57,023 nucleotides of DNA from an uncultured Chelatococcus sp. (GCA_937863995.1 CALMIK010000064.1:1-57023), one strand, 5' to 3'; positions 9,293 to 17,898 are shown, counted from the stretch's first letter. Program-made: numbers and translations. The notes: generated by a model not told the origin, from the sequence alone.

Positions 9293-9804
9293 GGTCCGGG
9301 AGGCTCGCTCAGTTTGATCAGCGGATCGATGGCGCGCAGGATGCTTTTGCGCTCCTCGCGCGACAGAAGGTCTATGCGGCCGGCCAGCCACTCGGTGCGC
9401 ACGCGCTTCACCTCGTCGCGCACGCGCTCGCCCTCCGGCGTGATGCGCAATCCGACACGGCGCCGGTCCGCGTGCGCGCCGGCGACGCGCTCGACGAAAC
9501 CCGCCTGCTCCAGCGCCTTGACGTGCGCGCTCATGCTCGGCGGCCGGATGCGCTCACGCGCGGCAAGTTCGTTGACTCCGATTCCGGGCTCCAGCTCGAT
9601 GGTCGCCAGAATGAGCGTCTGAAACGGCGACAGGCCCGCCGCCGAGCGGATCTCGCGCCGCAGATCGCGGTTGAGCCGCAGGATCGCCGGGCGCAGCAGG
9701 TCGGCGATTGCCTCGGCTGTCTCCGGGCCGCCATTGTCCCCGCCGCCGCAATCCGGCGCGCGCCCTTCCGGTAAATGCTTTTCAGATAAGGAGTTTTCAG
9801 ACAT
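9289..9804 (-). CDS. MarR family transcriptional regulator
   Basis: Winged-helix repressor of about 171 residues. The central part shows the MarR fold: LSPFQTLILATIELEPGIGVNELAARE, the recognition helix region RPPSMSAHVKALEQAGFVER, and the wing (HADRRRVGLRITPEGE). An unusually acidic/glycine-rich N-terminal tail of about 30 residues precedes the domain. Start chosen at ATG 9804; a GTG two codons upstream (9810) is possible. First gene of a two-gene unit with the efflux pump (ATGA overlap). A palindrome TAGTTAG-G-CTAACTA lies 64 bp upstream inside a plausible promoter, so autoregulation is likely. Confidence 0.9.
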   Translation of the reverse strand: MSENSLSEKHLPEGRAPDCGGGDNGGPETAEAIADLLRPAILRLNRDLRREIRSAAGLSPFQTLILATIELEPGIGVNELAARERIRPPSMSAHVKALEQAGFVERVAGAHADRRRVGLRITPEGERVRDEVKRVRTEWLAGRIDLLSREERKSILRAIDPLIKLSEPPGP

Positions 9805-9863
9805 GCGCACCCACCCGCGCCCCCTTCCCCGGCCTGCGCGGACGCTGGCGGAAACGGCACGAC

Positions 9864-9892
9864 AAATTAGTTAGGCTAACTATATGGGTGAA
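9864..9892 (-). promoter_or_regulatory. marR-MFS promoter with MarR-type operator
   Basis: On the minus strand TTCACC (9892-9887), 17 bp, TAATTT (9869-9864) make a plausible sigma-70 pair. The spacer and -10 edge hold a perfect palindrome at 9868-9882 with 7-bp arms TAGTTAG and CTAACTA around one G, the typical size and layout of MarR operators. Repressor binding here would block RNA polymerase. Confidence 0.65.
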
Positions 9893-9949
9893 TCGTAAAA
9901 CTTCAATGGCAGCTCCATGCGCCGCGCTGTGTTTCCAACAAACGGCAAG

Positions 9950-9991
9950 GCCGGCGGCAATCCTTATGCCGGCGGCACCTTTGCCGCCGGC
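9950..9991. repeat. GC-rich direct and inverted repeats
   Basis: GCCGGCGGC occurs at 9950-9958 and 9968-9976, and its inverse GCCGCCGGC at 9983-9991, giving a 9-bp stem with a 6-nt loop. Lies between the 3' end of the ABC exporter gene and the marR promoter; may act as a transcript end for the exporter, but no T-run follows on that strand. Confidence 0.5.
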
Positions 9992-10010
9992 CTCATTCCT
10001 TATTCTCGGT

Positions 10011-10063
10011 TAAAGCGCTTTCAAGCAAAGTGCATACCGCTTTGCGTGAAGAAAATGCTTTAA
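10011..10063 (+). repeat. Intergenic palindromic repeat, copy B (one module)
   Basis: A single 53-bp module beginning TAAAGCGCTTTCAAGCAAAG and ending GAAGAAAATGCTTTAA. It corresponds to one half of copy C and to the reverse complement of one half of copy A. Sits 13 bp beyond the stop codon of the ABC exporter gene. Confidence 0.78.
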
Positions 10064-10076
10064 TTCCCTGGACTCG

Positions 10077-11873
10077 TCAGGCCACCAACGTCTTGCCGAG
10101 TTCGCTGACCTGCCGGTCGAACAGCGCCTTGTAAGCGCCGTCCGGCTTCGCGCGCAGCGCATCGTGGTTGCCCTCCTCCACCACGCGGCCACGGTCGAAC
10201 ACGAGGATGCGGTCCATCGCCCGCACCGTGGACAGGCGGTGCGCGACGACAATGGTGGTGCGTCCCTGCATCAGCCGCTCGATCGCCTGCTGGATCAGCG
10301 CCTCCGATTCCGAGTCGAGGCTCGACGTCGCCTCGTCCAGGATGAGGATCGGCGCATCGGCGAGGAAAGCGCGCGCCAGCGCAACACGTTGGCGCTCGCC
10401 GCCCGACAGCTTCACCCCGCGCTCGCCCACGAGCGTGCCGTAGCCTTTCGGCATGCGGATGATGAAGTCGTGCGCGTTGGCGAGTTTCGCCGCATGCTCG
10501 ATCTCCGCCATCGACGCGCCCGGCCTCGCATAGGCGATATTTTCGGCCAGCGAGCGGTGAAACAGCACCGGCTCCTGCTGCACGATGGCGATATTCGCCC
10601 GCAGGCTCGCCTGCGTCACGCCGGCGATGTCGGTGCCGTCGATGGTGATGCGTCCGTCCGTGACATCGTAAAGGCGCTGGATCAGCTTGATGAACGTCGT
10701 CTTGCCGGACCCCGACCGCCCGACGAGCCCCACCTTTTCGCCCGCCTCGATGCGCAGCGAGAAATCGCGGTAGAGCGGCGTATCGTGACCGGCGTAATGG
10801 AAGGTGACGTCGTCGAAATCGATCTCGCCCCGCTCCACCCGCACCGCGTGCGCGCCTGCCCGGTCCGCGACGCCGAACGGCAACGCGTGCATGGCCACGA
10901 GTTCCTCCATGTCGTTGACCGAGCGCTGCAGGTTGTGAACGTACTGCCCCACTTCATAGAGGTAGCCATGCACCAGCGCGTAGCTGGTCAGCACGAAGGT
11001 CACGTCGCCGGGAGACGCCTCGCCCTGCGTCCACAGCCAGATGACGAAGCCGATCACCGCCGCGTGCAGCGCGATCAGCACGCCGTCCTCGGCGCAATGC
11101 GCAAAGGTGCCGCGAATCCAGGTGCGGCGGGTCCGGTGGCGCCACCTGGTCAGCACTTGCGCCAGGCGGCCGTCCTCGCGCGCCTCCGCGCCGAACGCCT
11201 TCACGACCGGGTTGCACGAGATCGCATCGGCCAGCGCGCCGCCCAGCCGCGTGTCCCACGCGTTGGCGAGCCGCGCGGCAGGCGCGACGAACCACAGCGT
11301 GAGCGCGAGCGTCAGCCCCACGTAAACGAGCGCGCCGATCAGCACGATCAGCCCCATCAGCGGCCAGCGCCACGCCAGCAGCACCGTGGTGCCGAACAGC
11401 ACTACGAGCGAGGGCAGCAGCGCGATCAGCAGCGTGTCGGTCAGCAGGTCGATGGCCCACATGCCGCGGCTGATCTTGCGCACGGTGGAACCGGCGAAGT
11501 TGTTGGCGTGCCAGTCGGTGGAGAAGCGCTGCAGGCGCGCGAAGGATTCCTGCGCCACGTCGCGCATGGTGGCGAGCGTCAGGCGCGTAATCCAGAGATA
11601 GCCGCAAAGCCGAAACGCCACCGCGATCAGGCCGACCGCGACGATGGAGCCAAGCGCCTGCAACGCACCCGCAACGGCGTCCGGCCCGCCGAGCGCAATC
11701 GCGTCGACGAGATGGCCCGAAAACACCGGCACGAACAGGTTCGCGACCGTCATCAGCGTGACCGCGCCGACAATACCCGCCGATGTCGCCGGGCGGCGCG
11801 CCCAGTAACGAAAAACGAAGCCGAGAACGGCCCGGAACGGCTCCTGCCGTCCGTTAGATGAATGAATCGACAT
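10077..11873 (-). CDS. ABC exporter, fused membrane and ATPase domains
   Basis: Half-transporter of about 598 residues working as a homodimer in the inner membrane. Residues about 15-310 form a six-helix type-1 exporter domain (segments include TSAGIVGAVTLMTVANLFVP and LLIALLPSLVVLFGTTVLLA). The C-terminal nucleotide-binding domain has Walker A GRSGSGKTT, Q-loop VQQEPVLF, signature LSGGERQR, Walker B ILILDEATSSLDSE and the H-loop in VVAHRLST. I start at the ATG at 11873 (MSIHSSNGRQEP); the frame extends to 11909 with no better site, and neither has a strong ribosome-binding site. Lipid, drug or peptide export are all possible. No partner gene adjacent. Confidence 0.9.
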   Translation of the reverse strand: MSIHSSNGRQEPFRAVLGFVFRYWARRPATSAGIVGAVTLMTVANLFVPVFSGHLVDAIALGGPDAVAGALQALGSIVAVGLIAVAFRLCGYLWITRLTLATMRDVAQESFARLQRFSTDWHANNFAGSTVRKISRGMWAIDLLTDTLLIALLPSLVVLFGTTVLLAWRWPLMGLIVLIGALVYVGLTLALTLWFVAPAARLANAWDTRLGGALADAISCNPVVKAFGAEAREDGRLAQVLTRWRHRTRRTWIRGTFAHCAEDGVLIALHAAVIGFVIWLWTQGEASPGDVTFVLTSYALVHGYLYEVGQYVHNLQRSVNDMEELVAMHALPFGVADRAGAHAVRVERGEIDFDDVTFHYAGHDTPLYRDFSLRIEAGEKVGLVGRSGSGKTTFIKLIQRLYDVTDGRITIDGTDIAGVTQASLRANIAIVQQEPVLFHRSLAENIAYARPGASMAEIEHAAKLANAHDFIIRMPKGYGTLVGERGVKLSGGERQRVALARAFLADAPILILDEATSSLDSESEALIQQAIERLMQGRTTIVVAHRLSTVRAMDRILVFDRGRVVEEGNHDALRAKPDGAYKALFDRQVSELGKTLVA

Positions 11874-12007
11874 GAAAATCGCCCGGCGACATGCGGTCGC
11901 CGGCTCCAAAATGGTCAGGATGGCGCAAGCGCACGCATCCCGAGAGAATGATCGTGAATGAAGAAACCGGGATTACAGCTCCCGGAAGCGCGAGACGTCG
12001 ACCCGAC

Positions 12008-12112
12008 TAAAGCGCTTTCAAACCAAGCTGATACAGCCTTGCGTGAAGAAGACGCGTTAAGTCAAAAGGTTAAAGCACTTTTGCGTTTCAGCGAAACGTC
12101 GAAATGCTTTAA
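12008..12112 (+). repeat. Intergenic palindromic repeat, copy C (two modules)
   Basis: A 105-bp element with the same two modules as copy A in the opposite orientation: TAAAGCGCTTTCAAACCAAG at the start, CTTGCGTGAAGAAGACGCGTT next, then AAAGCACTTTTGCGTTTC facing GAAACGTCGAAATGCTTT. It fills most of the 370-bp gap between the ABC exporter promoter side and the livF stop; I see nothing else in that gap. Confidence 0.8.
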
Positions 12113-12243
12113 AACAGGGACATCCCGGGAGGGACGGCGACAATGGTGATTTTCATCTGGCCCCTCTCTCTGAAAAATGCACAGGCAGGGAAAATGCCAT
12201 ATCGACGCCGGTTTGGCAACTCCCTGCCCAACTGCGCCGACGC

Positions 12244-12945
12244 TCATACGTGCAGGAAGCGTTCCTTGATATCGGGCGTGCGGCGCAGTTCGTCGCTGCT
12301 GCCGCTCCATACCACGCGCCCTTTCTCGATGACCACGTGGCGGTCGGCGAAGCGGGTCAGCGCCTCGATGTTCTTGTCGATGACGAGGATCGCCTCGCCA
12401 GCATTGCGGATGGCGGCGAGGCAGGCCCAGATCTCCTCGCGGATCAGCGGCGCAAGTCCCTCGGTCGCTTCGTCGAGCACCACGAGACGCGGATTGGTCA
12501 TCAGCGCGCGGCCGATGGCGAGCATCTGCTGCTCGCCGCCCGACAATTGGCTACCCGCGTTGCGCCGCCGTTCCCTCAGGCGCGGGAACAGGCCATAGAC
12601 GGCCTCCAGCGTCCAGCGCGGCGCGCCGTCGCGGGGAATGCGGCGCGTGGCCACCAGGTTTTCCTCCACGGTGAGCGTCGGGAAAACGTGGCGCCCCTCC
12701 GGCACGAGCCCGAGGCCGCGCCGGGCGATCTCGAACGGCGCACGCCCGGCGACGTTCTCGCCATCGATCAGCACCCGCCCCGCTTTCGGCGGCAACAGGC
12801 CGAAGATCGACTTCACCGTCGTCGTCTTGCCCATGCCATTGCGCCCGAGCAAGGTCACCACCTCGCCCGCGCCGACATCGAAATCGACGCCGAACAGCAC
12901 ACGCTGGTCGCCATAGGCGTTTTCGAGCCCTTCGATCCGCAGCAT
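12244..12945 (-). CDS. livF: Branched-chain amino-acid-type ABC transporter ATPase LivF
   Basis: 233-residue ATPase of the HAAT family. Walker A is GRNGMGKTT, Q-loop region is GLVPEGRHVFPTLTVEENL (the LivF-type EGR sequence), signature is LSGGEQQM and Walker B is RLVVLDEATEGL. It pairs with LivG to drive import through the LivH/LivM pore. One usual detail differs: the switch segment reads LVIDKNIEAL, with Lys where LivF proteins commonly have Gln and Asn instead of the switch histidine, as often in LivF. Last gene of livK-livHM-livG-livF, 3 bp after livG. The ligand may be an amino acid, urea-like or aromatic compound. Confidence 0.9.
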   Translation of the reverse strand: MLRIEGLENAYGDQRVLFGVDFDVGAGEVVTLLGRNGMGKTTTVKSIFGLLPPKAGRVLIDGENVAGRAPFEIARRGLGLVPEGRHVFPTLTVEENLVATRRIPRDGAPRWTLEAVYGLFPRLRERRRNAGSQLSGGEQQMLAIGRALMTNPRLVVLDEATEGLAPLIREEIWACLAAIRNAGEAILVIDKNIEALTRFADRHVVIEKGRVVWSGSSDELRRTPDIKERFLHV

Positions 12946-12948
12946 GGC

Positions 12949-13710
12949 TCAGGCTCCCTCGTCGCCGAGATAGGCGGCGCGCACCTGGGCGTCGGCGCGC
13001 ACGTCCTGCGGCCGGCCGGAGGCGATCAGCCTGCCGTAGACCAGCACGCTCACCCGGTCGGCGAGCGCGAAGACGGCGTCCATGTCGTGCTCGATCAACA
13101 CCAGCGTATGCGTGCGCTTCAGCGAGCGCATCAGCGCGACGAGCGTCGCAGATTCCTCGTGGCTCGTCCCCGCGAGCGGCTCGTCGAGCAGCAGCGTGCG
13201 CGCGCCCGTGGCGAGCGCCACCGCGATCTCCAGTTGCCGCTTCTCGCCGTGCGACAGCGCCCCCGCCCGACGCTGCGCCCGGTCTTCGAGGCCGAGCCGC
13301 GTGAGGATCGCCAGCCCCTCCTCGTTGAGCGCCCGCTCGCTCGCGGCCGGCGCGATAAAGCGGAAGCTCGACCCCGAGCGCGCCTGCACGGCGAGCGCCA
13401 CGTTCTCCAGCGCGGTGAAGCCGTCGAGCAGCGTCGTGATCTGGAACGAGCGCGCCAGCCCCCGGCGCACGCGCGCATGCATCGGCAGGCGCGTGATGTC
13501 CTCGCCGGCCAGCAGCACGCGCCCGCCGTCGCTCGCCAGCATGCCGGACAACTGGTGGATGAGCGTCGTCTTGCCGGCGCCGTTGGGGCCGATGATCGCG
13601 TGCAGCTCGCCCTGCGCGATGTCGAGGCTGACATCGTCGGTGACGACGAGCGCGCCGAAGCGCTTCGACAGGTTGCGCACGGACAGCAGCGCGCCGGCGG
13701 CCTCAGCCAT
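12949..13710 (-). CDS. livG: Branched-chain amino-acid-type ABC transporter ATPase LivG
   Basis: 253 residues from the ATG at 13710, which overlaps the end of the permease gene by 8 bp (ATGGCTGA). Walker A GPNGAGKTT, Q-loop RSFQITTLLDGFTALENV, signature LSHGEKRQ (the LivG variant with His), Walker B TLLLDEPLAG, and switch VLIEHDMDAVFAL. The characteristic LivG segment ending in AAYLGDE is present at the C-terminus. A longer frame to 13779 is only the shadow of the permease end. Translationally coupled to livHM. Confidence 0.92.
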   Translation of the reverse strand: MAEAAGALLSVRNLSKRFGALVVTDDVSLDIAQGELHAIIGPNGAGKTTLIHQLSGMLASDGGRVLLAGEDITRLPMHARVRRGLARSFQITTLLDGFTALENVALAVQARSGSSFRFIAPAASERALNEEGLAILTRLGLEDRAQRRAGALSHGEKRQLEIAVALATGARTLLLDEPLAGTSHEESATLVALMRSLKRTHTLVLIEHDMDAVFALADRVSVLVYGRLIASGRPQDVRADAQVRAAYLGDEGA

Positions 13711-15637
13711 GGGCCGCTCCCGCGCGGAAGGGCGTGAACAGGCGCTTGACCAGCCCGCCGACGCCATCCTTGCTGGCAAGCACGATGAGAAGCAGGATCA
13801 GGCCGAAGCCGAGCTTCCAGTGCTGCGAGAAGGCGGCGAGCCATTCCTCCAGCATGATGAACACGGCAGCGCCCGCAATCGGCCCCACCAGCGTGCCCAT
13901 GCCGCCGAGCACCACCATGACGATGAGCTCGCCCGAGCGCTGCCAGCTCATGTAGGCGGGCGACACGAACTCCACCTGGTTGGCCAGCAGCACGCCCGCG
14001 AGCGCCGCGAGGCAACCCGCCACGACATAGGCGGTGAGCTGGTAAGGCAACGGCGAAAAGCCGATCGCCCGCATGCGCACCGCGTTGTCGCGCGTGCCGC
14101 GCAGCACGCGTCCGAAGCGCGACGCAACGAGCGTGCGCGCCAGCACGAACGCCGCCGCCAGCACGCCGAGCACCACATAGAACAGCACCGTGCCGTCCTC
14201 GAGCAACGGCAGACCGAACACGGTGGAGCGGCTGCGCAGCGTGTAACCGTCGTCGCCGCCGAAAGCCGACAGCGACACCATCAGGAAGTAAAGCATCTGC
14301 CCGAACGCGAGCGTTATCATGATGAAATACACGCCGCGCGTGCGCAGGCTGATCGCCCCGGTGACGAGCGCGAAGAGCGCCGCCGCCGCAACGGCCACTA
14401 CCGCCTGCACCAAGAGATCGCCGACGCCATACGCGTTGAGGATCGCCACCGCATAGGCGCCGATGCCGACGAAGGCCGCGTGACCGAAGGAGACCAGCGC
14501 GCCATAACCGAGGATGAGGTCGAGCGACAGCGCCGCGAGCGCGAAGATCATGATGCGGGTGGCGATCACCAGCATGAAGGCGTTGCCCGTCATCGCGGAT
14601 AAAAGCGGCAGCGACGCCAGCAGCGCGAAGATGGCCAGCGCCGCGAACCCGGCCCCGCGCGACGGCGCGCCGCGCTCCGCGATATGCGACGGCGCGACGT
14701 TGGAGGACGCCGCCGCTCCCGCCCCGCGCACCGGGAAAAGGCCACGCGGCCGGAAGAACAGCACCATCGCCATCAGGACGTAGATGAGCATGGGCGCCAG
14801 CGTGCGCCCGGTCTGCGAGGCGGCGGCGGGGTCGAGGACGGCGCGCAGCCAGATCGGCCCGAACACGCGCCCCACCGTGTCGACCACGCCGACGAGAATG
14901 GCGGCGATGAACGCCCCCCGCACGGAGCCCACGCCGCCGATGACGATGACCACGAAGGTGAGGATGAGCACGGAATCGCCCATGCCGGGCTCAACGGACA
15001 GGATCGGCGCGACCAGCGCCCCCGCGAGACCGGCGAGCATCGCCCCAAGCCCGAAAACGAGGGTGAAGAGACGCCGGATGTCGACGCCGAGCGCCGACAC
15101 CATCGGCGCGTTCGACGCGCCAGCCCGCAGCAGCATGCCGACGCGGGTGAAGTTGACGAGGACATAAAGCCCCGCCGCCGTGGCGAGACCGGCGGCGATG
15201 ATGACCACCCGGTAAAGCGGATAGCGGAAGTTGCCGAAAAGCTCGACCGATCCCGAAAGCGCCGCCGGCACCGGCACGCTGAGGGGCGCCGCGCCCCAGA
15301 TCACCTTCACGCTCTCGTTGAGGATGAGAATGAGGCCGAACGTCGCCAGCACCTGATCGAGATGATCGCGGTCATAGAGCCTTCGAAACACCGCAAGCTC
15401 CAGCACGACACCGAGCAACAGCGCAGCCGGCAGCGCCAGCAGCAGGCCCAGCACGAAGGAACCGGTGAGTGCGACGAAGGTGGCGGCGAAATACGCCCCC
15501 ACCATGTAAAGTACGCCGTGAGAAAGGTTGATCAGGTCCATGACGCCAAAGATGAGCGTCAGCCCGGCGGCGACCAGGAACAGCATGATGCCGAACTGGA
15601 CGCCGTTGAGCGTCTGGAGCAGGAACAGGTTGAGCAT
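13703..15637 (-). CDS. Fused LivH-LivM permease of a branched-chain amino-acid-type ABC importer
   Basis: One 644-residue membrane protein combines what are normally two genes. Residues 1-304 are LivH-like (LTLIFGVMDLINLSHGVLYM; IGGVGSVRGAFIAAILVG; ending FFRPRGLFPVRG). An Ala/Ser/Arg-rich linker covers about 305-329. Residues 330-644 are LivM-like (LSLDLILGYGALVSFGHAAF; LRTRGVYFIMITLAFGQML; VVLGGMGTLVGPIAGA). The reading frame runs through the join without interruption and its composition is uniform, so this is a true fusion rather than a sequencing artefact. It would form the whole transmembrane pore in one chain. 35 bp downstream of livK, overlapping livG. Confidence 0.92.
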   Translation of the reverse strand: MLNLFLLQTLNGVQFGIMLFLVAAGLTLIFGVMDLINLSHGVLYMVGAYFAATFVALTGSFVLGLLLALPAALLLGVVLELAVFRRLYDRDHLDQVLATFGLILILNESVKVIWGAAPLSVPVPAALSGSVELFGNFRYPLYRVVIIAAGLATAAGLYVLVNFTRVGMLLRAGASNAPMVSALGVDIRRLFTLVFGLGAMLAGLAGALVAPILSVEPGMGDSVLILTFVVIVIGGVGSVRGAFIAAILVGVVDTVGRVFGPIWLRAVLDPAAASQTGRTLAPMLIYVLMAMVLFFRPRGLFPVRGAGAAASSNVAPSHIAERGAPSRGAGFAALAIFALLASLPLLSAMTGNAFMLVIATRIMIFALAALSLDLILGYGALVSFGHAAFVGIGAYAVAILNAYGVGDLLVQAVVAVAAAALFALVTGAISLRTRGVYFIMITLAFGQMLYFLMVSLSAFGGDDGYTLRSRSTVFGLPLLEDGTVLFYVVLGVLAAAFVLARTLVASRFGRVLRGTRDNAVRMRAIGFSPLPYQLTAYVVAGCLAALAGVLLANQVEFVSPAYMSWQRSGELIVMVVLGGMGTLVGPIAGAAVFIMLEEWLAAFSQHWKLGFGLILLLIVLASKDGVGGLVKRLFTPFRAGAAHG

Positions 15638-15672
15638 GACCCCTCACCCGCCCCCGCGCGGGACCGCCAGCA

Positions 15673-16857
15673 TCACAGCTTGCACTGGGAAGCGTAGTTG
15701 TCCTGATAATCCTCGAAGATCTTCTCGACGATCTCGGTAGCGAACTTGCCGTCGCCGCGCTTGACCGCCTTCACGAGATAGAAATCCTGAATCGGGAAAT
15801 GGTTGTTGCCAAAACGGAACTTGCCGCGCAGCGACTCGAACTCGGCCTTCTTGAAGGCCTCGCGCAGCTTGTCCTTGTCGTCGAGCTTGCCGCCCGTCGC
15901 CTTCACCGCCGCGTCGATGGCGAGCGCCGCGTCATAGGCCTGAATGGCGTAGAGCGCCGGCACGTTCTTGTGCTTGGCCTCGAAAGCCTCGACGAAGGCA
16001 CGCGACTGCGGGTTGTCGAGGTTCTGCGCCCAGTTGGCGCCGCCGAGGAAGCCGAGCGCGGCGTCCTGGGTGGCGGGCAGCGTGGTTTCGTCCACGGTGA
16101 AGGCGGACAGGAAGGGGATGTTGTCCAGCCCCGCCTGCCGGTACTGCTTGACCAGGTTCACGCCCATGCCGCCGGGCATGAAGGCGTAGACGGCGTCGGG
16201 CTGGTCGGCGGCGATCTGCGCCAGTTCGGCCGAAAAGTCGAGCTGGCCGAGCTGGGTGTAGATCTCGTTCGAGACCTCGCCCTTGTAGGAATGCTTGAAG
16301 CCTGCAAGCCCGTCCTTGCCCGCCTGGTAATTGGGGGCGAGCAGGAACACGCGCTTGAAGCCCTGGTTCTGGGCGTACTTGCCGAGCACCTCGTGCATCT
16401 GGTCGTTCTGGTAGGAGGTGACGAACAGGTTGGGGTTGCACTCCGCCCCGGCGAGGTTCGACGTGCCGGCGTTGGTGCTGACGAGGAACGCGCCCGCGCC
16501 CGTGACGGGCCGCACGATGGCATTGAGAACGTTCGAGAAAACGGGTCCGACGACGAAGTCGACCTTCTCCCGCTCCACCAGCTCGCGCACCTTGTTGACG
16601 GCGACGTCCGGCTTCAGCTCGTCATCGACGACGACGATCTCGGCATCGAGCCCGCCAAACTTGTTGCCGAGCTTCTCGGCCGCCAACAGGAACGCGTCGC
16701 GCGATTGCTCGCCGAGCACCGCCGACGGGCCGCTCAGCGTATAGACGAGGCCGATCTTGATCTTGCCGTCCGCCGCCTGCGCGGCCCCGGTTGCGGCGAG
16801 AGACGCCGCCAGCAATCCTGACGCGACACCGGCGGCCACGATCCGTTTCGACACCAT
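15673..16857 (-). CDS. livK: Periplasmic binding protein of the fused-permease Liv system (LivK-like)
   Basis: 394 residues from the ATG at 16857, 9 nt after a strong AGGGGGGAA ribosome-binding site. Signal peptide residues 1 to about 29 (MVSKRIVAAGVASGLLAASL, cleavage after AQA). Mature part is a type-I periplasmic fold: IGLVYTLSGPSAVLGEQSRD, DELKPDVAVNKVRELVEREK, VDFVVGPVFSNV, SYQNDQMHEVLGKYAQNQGF. The ligand-side pattern resembles binding proteins for aromatic acids and other non-leucine ligands as much as for branched-chain amino acids, so the substrate is open. First gene of its operon. Its ribosome-binding site is complementary to the anti-SD segment of the sRNA at 36868-36971. Confidence 0.9.
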   Translation of the reverse strand: MVSKRIVAAGVASGLLAASLAATGAAQAADGKIKIGLVYTLSGPSAVLGEQSRDAFLLAAEKLGNKFGGLDAEIVVVDDELKPDVAVNKVRELVEREKVDFVVGPVFSNVLNAIVRPVTGAGAFLVSTNAGTSNLAGAECNPNLFVTSYQNDQMHEVLGKYAQNQGFKRVFLLAPNYQAGKDGLAGFKHSYKGEVSNEIYTQLGQLDFSAELAQIAADQPDAVYAFMPGGMGVNLVKQYRQAGLDNIPFLSAFTVDETTLPATQDAALGFLGGANWAQNLDNPQSRAFVEAFEAKHKNVPALYAIQAYDAALAIDAAVKATGGKLDDKDKLREAFKKAEFESLRGKFRFGNNHFPIQDFYLVKAVKRGDGKFATEIVEKIFEDYQDNYASQCKL

Positions 16858-17211
16858 TGAGAAGTTCCCCCCTGAATCAACGAGCGGTCCCGTCGCGCGG
16901 TCGGTGAGCGATGCCGCGACGTGCCGGAAGCCTTCTGCTGTCTTATAGTTTGCCGCATTTGCCGACAAGTGAGGAATCCCTGCCCGCCCCCTGCGCCGGC
17001 ATGATGATTTCGCCAGAATAGTTCTAAATGAAACGAATATAAACAAAGGTACGGCAGAAGCACGCGCGCGCCGCCAAAGTGTCGACAAAATCCAGGCTGT
17101 GTAATTTTATGTTCACAATCAACGAGATCACAAGATTGTCAGTGGTGCTGGCGACAGCGGGATATATATTGCGGTCACTGTCCAGATCCACTCAATTGCC
17201 GGGAATTTCCG
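16858..17211. promoter_or_regulatory. Divergent promoter region between livK and yceI
   Basis: 354 bases separating two divergently read genes, with AT-rich patches at about 17020-17060 and 17100-17200, the latter including a TATATAT run at 17162-17168 about 45 bp before yceI. Both promoters must lie here; I cannot assign exact -35/-10 pairs with confidence. Confidence 0.5.
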
Positions 17212-17898
17212 ATGAATAAAAGCGCTATCCTTGCTGCAACGATGTTCGGCGCCCTTGCTGCCTTCGGCGGCGTTTCCGTTCTGTCGGTCGCGCCCGCGGC
17301 GGCGCAGTCGGCGACCGTGAAGGCCCCGGCCGGCGTCTACAAGCTCGACGCGACGCACGCCGCGCTGCTGTGGTCGGTGAAGCACTTCAACATCTCGAAC
17401 TACACGGGCCGTTTCAGCAAGATCGACGCCACGCTGACGATCGACCCGGCCAACATCGAGGCCGCCTCGATCGAGGTCACCATCGATCCGCGCTCGGTGC
17501 AGACGTCCTATCCGGCCGACTACAAGGCGTTCCACGCCAAGTCGAACTACGCCAACTGGGACGAGGACGTGTCCCGCAACCCGAACTTCCTGAACAGCGA
17601 CAACTTCCCGGCCATCACCTTCAAGTCGACGAAGGTCGAGAAGACCGGCGACAAGACCGCGAAGGTAACGGGCGACCTCACCTTCCTCGGCGTGACGAAG
17701 CCGGTGACGCTCGAGACCACGCTGAACGGCGAGCTGGAGAAGCACCCCTTCCTCGGCGTGCCCGCGCTGGGCTTCGCTGCGGAAGGCCACTTCAAGCGCT
17801 CGGACTTCGGCCAGAAGTTCGCCGGCCCGCTCGGCGACGACGTGACGATCCGCTTCGACGGCGAGTTCCTGCAGCAGGTCAAGCCTGCCGCCCAGTAA
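17212..17898 (+). CDS. YceI family periplasmic lipid/isoprenoid-binding protein
   Basis: 228 residues with a signal peptide of about 32 (basic start MNKSAILAA, hydrophobic core, APAAAQ cleavage). The mature protein begins with the YceI signature GVYKLDATHAALLWSVKHF and continues NYTGRFSKIDATLTIDPANI, DNFPAITFKSTKVEK, LTFLGVTKPVTLE and RSDFGQKFAGPLGDDVTI. The family forms a lipocalin-like barrel binding polyisoprenoid chains such as ubiquinone side chains, in the periplasm. Followed after a 9-bp hairpin by a gene encoding a second YceI domain fused to cytochrome b561, so both likely serve quinone or isoprenoid handling. The role is inferred from the family. Confidence 0.92.
   Translation: MNKSAILAATMFGALAAFGGVSVLSVAPAAAQSATVKAPAGVYKLDATHAALLWSVKHFNISNYTGRFSKIDATLTIDPANIEAASIEVTIDPRSVQTSYPADYKAFHAKSNYANWDEDVSRNPNFLNSDNFPAITFKSTKVEKTGDKTAKVTGDLTFLGVTKPVTLETTLNGELEKHPFLGVPALGFAAEGHFKRSDFGQKFAGPLGDDVTIRFDGEFLQQVKPAAQ

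Noticed and set aside
7841..9622. 593-residue plus-strand open frame opposite the MFS gene
   Set aside because: Its sequence is His/Arg/Asp-rich antisense of a membrane protein and has no domain features.
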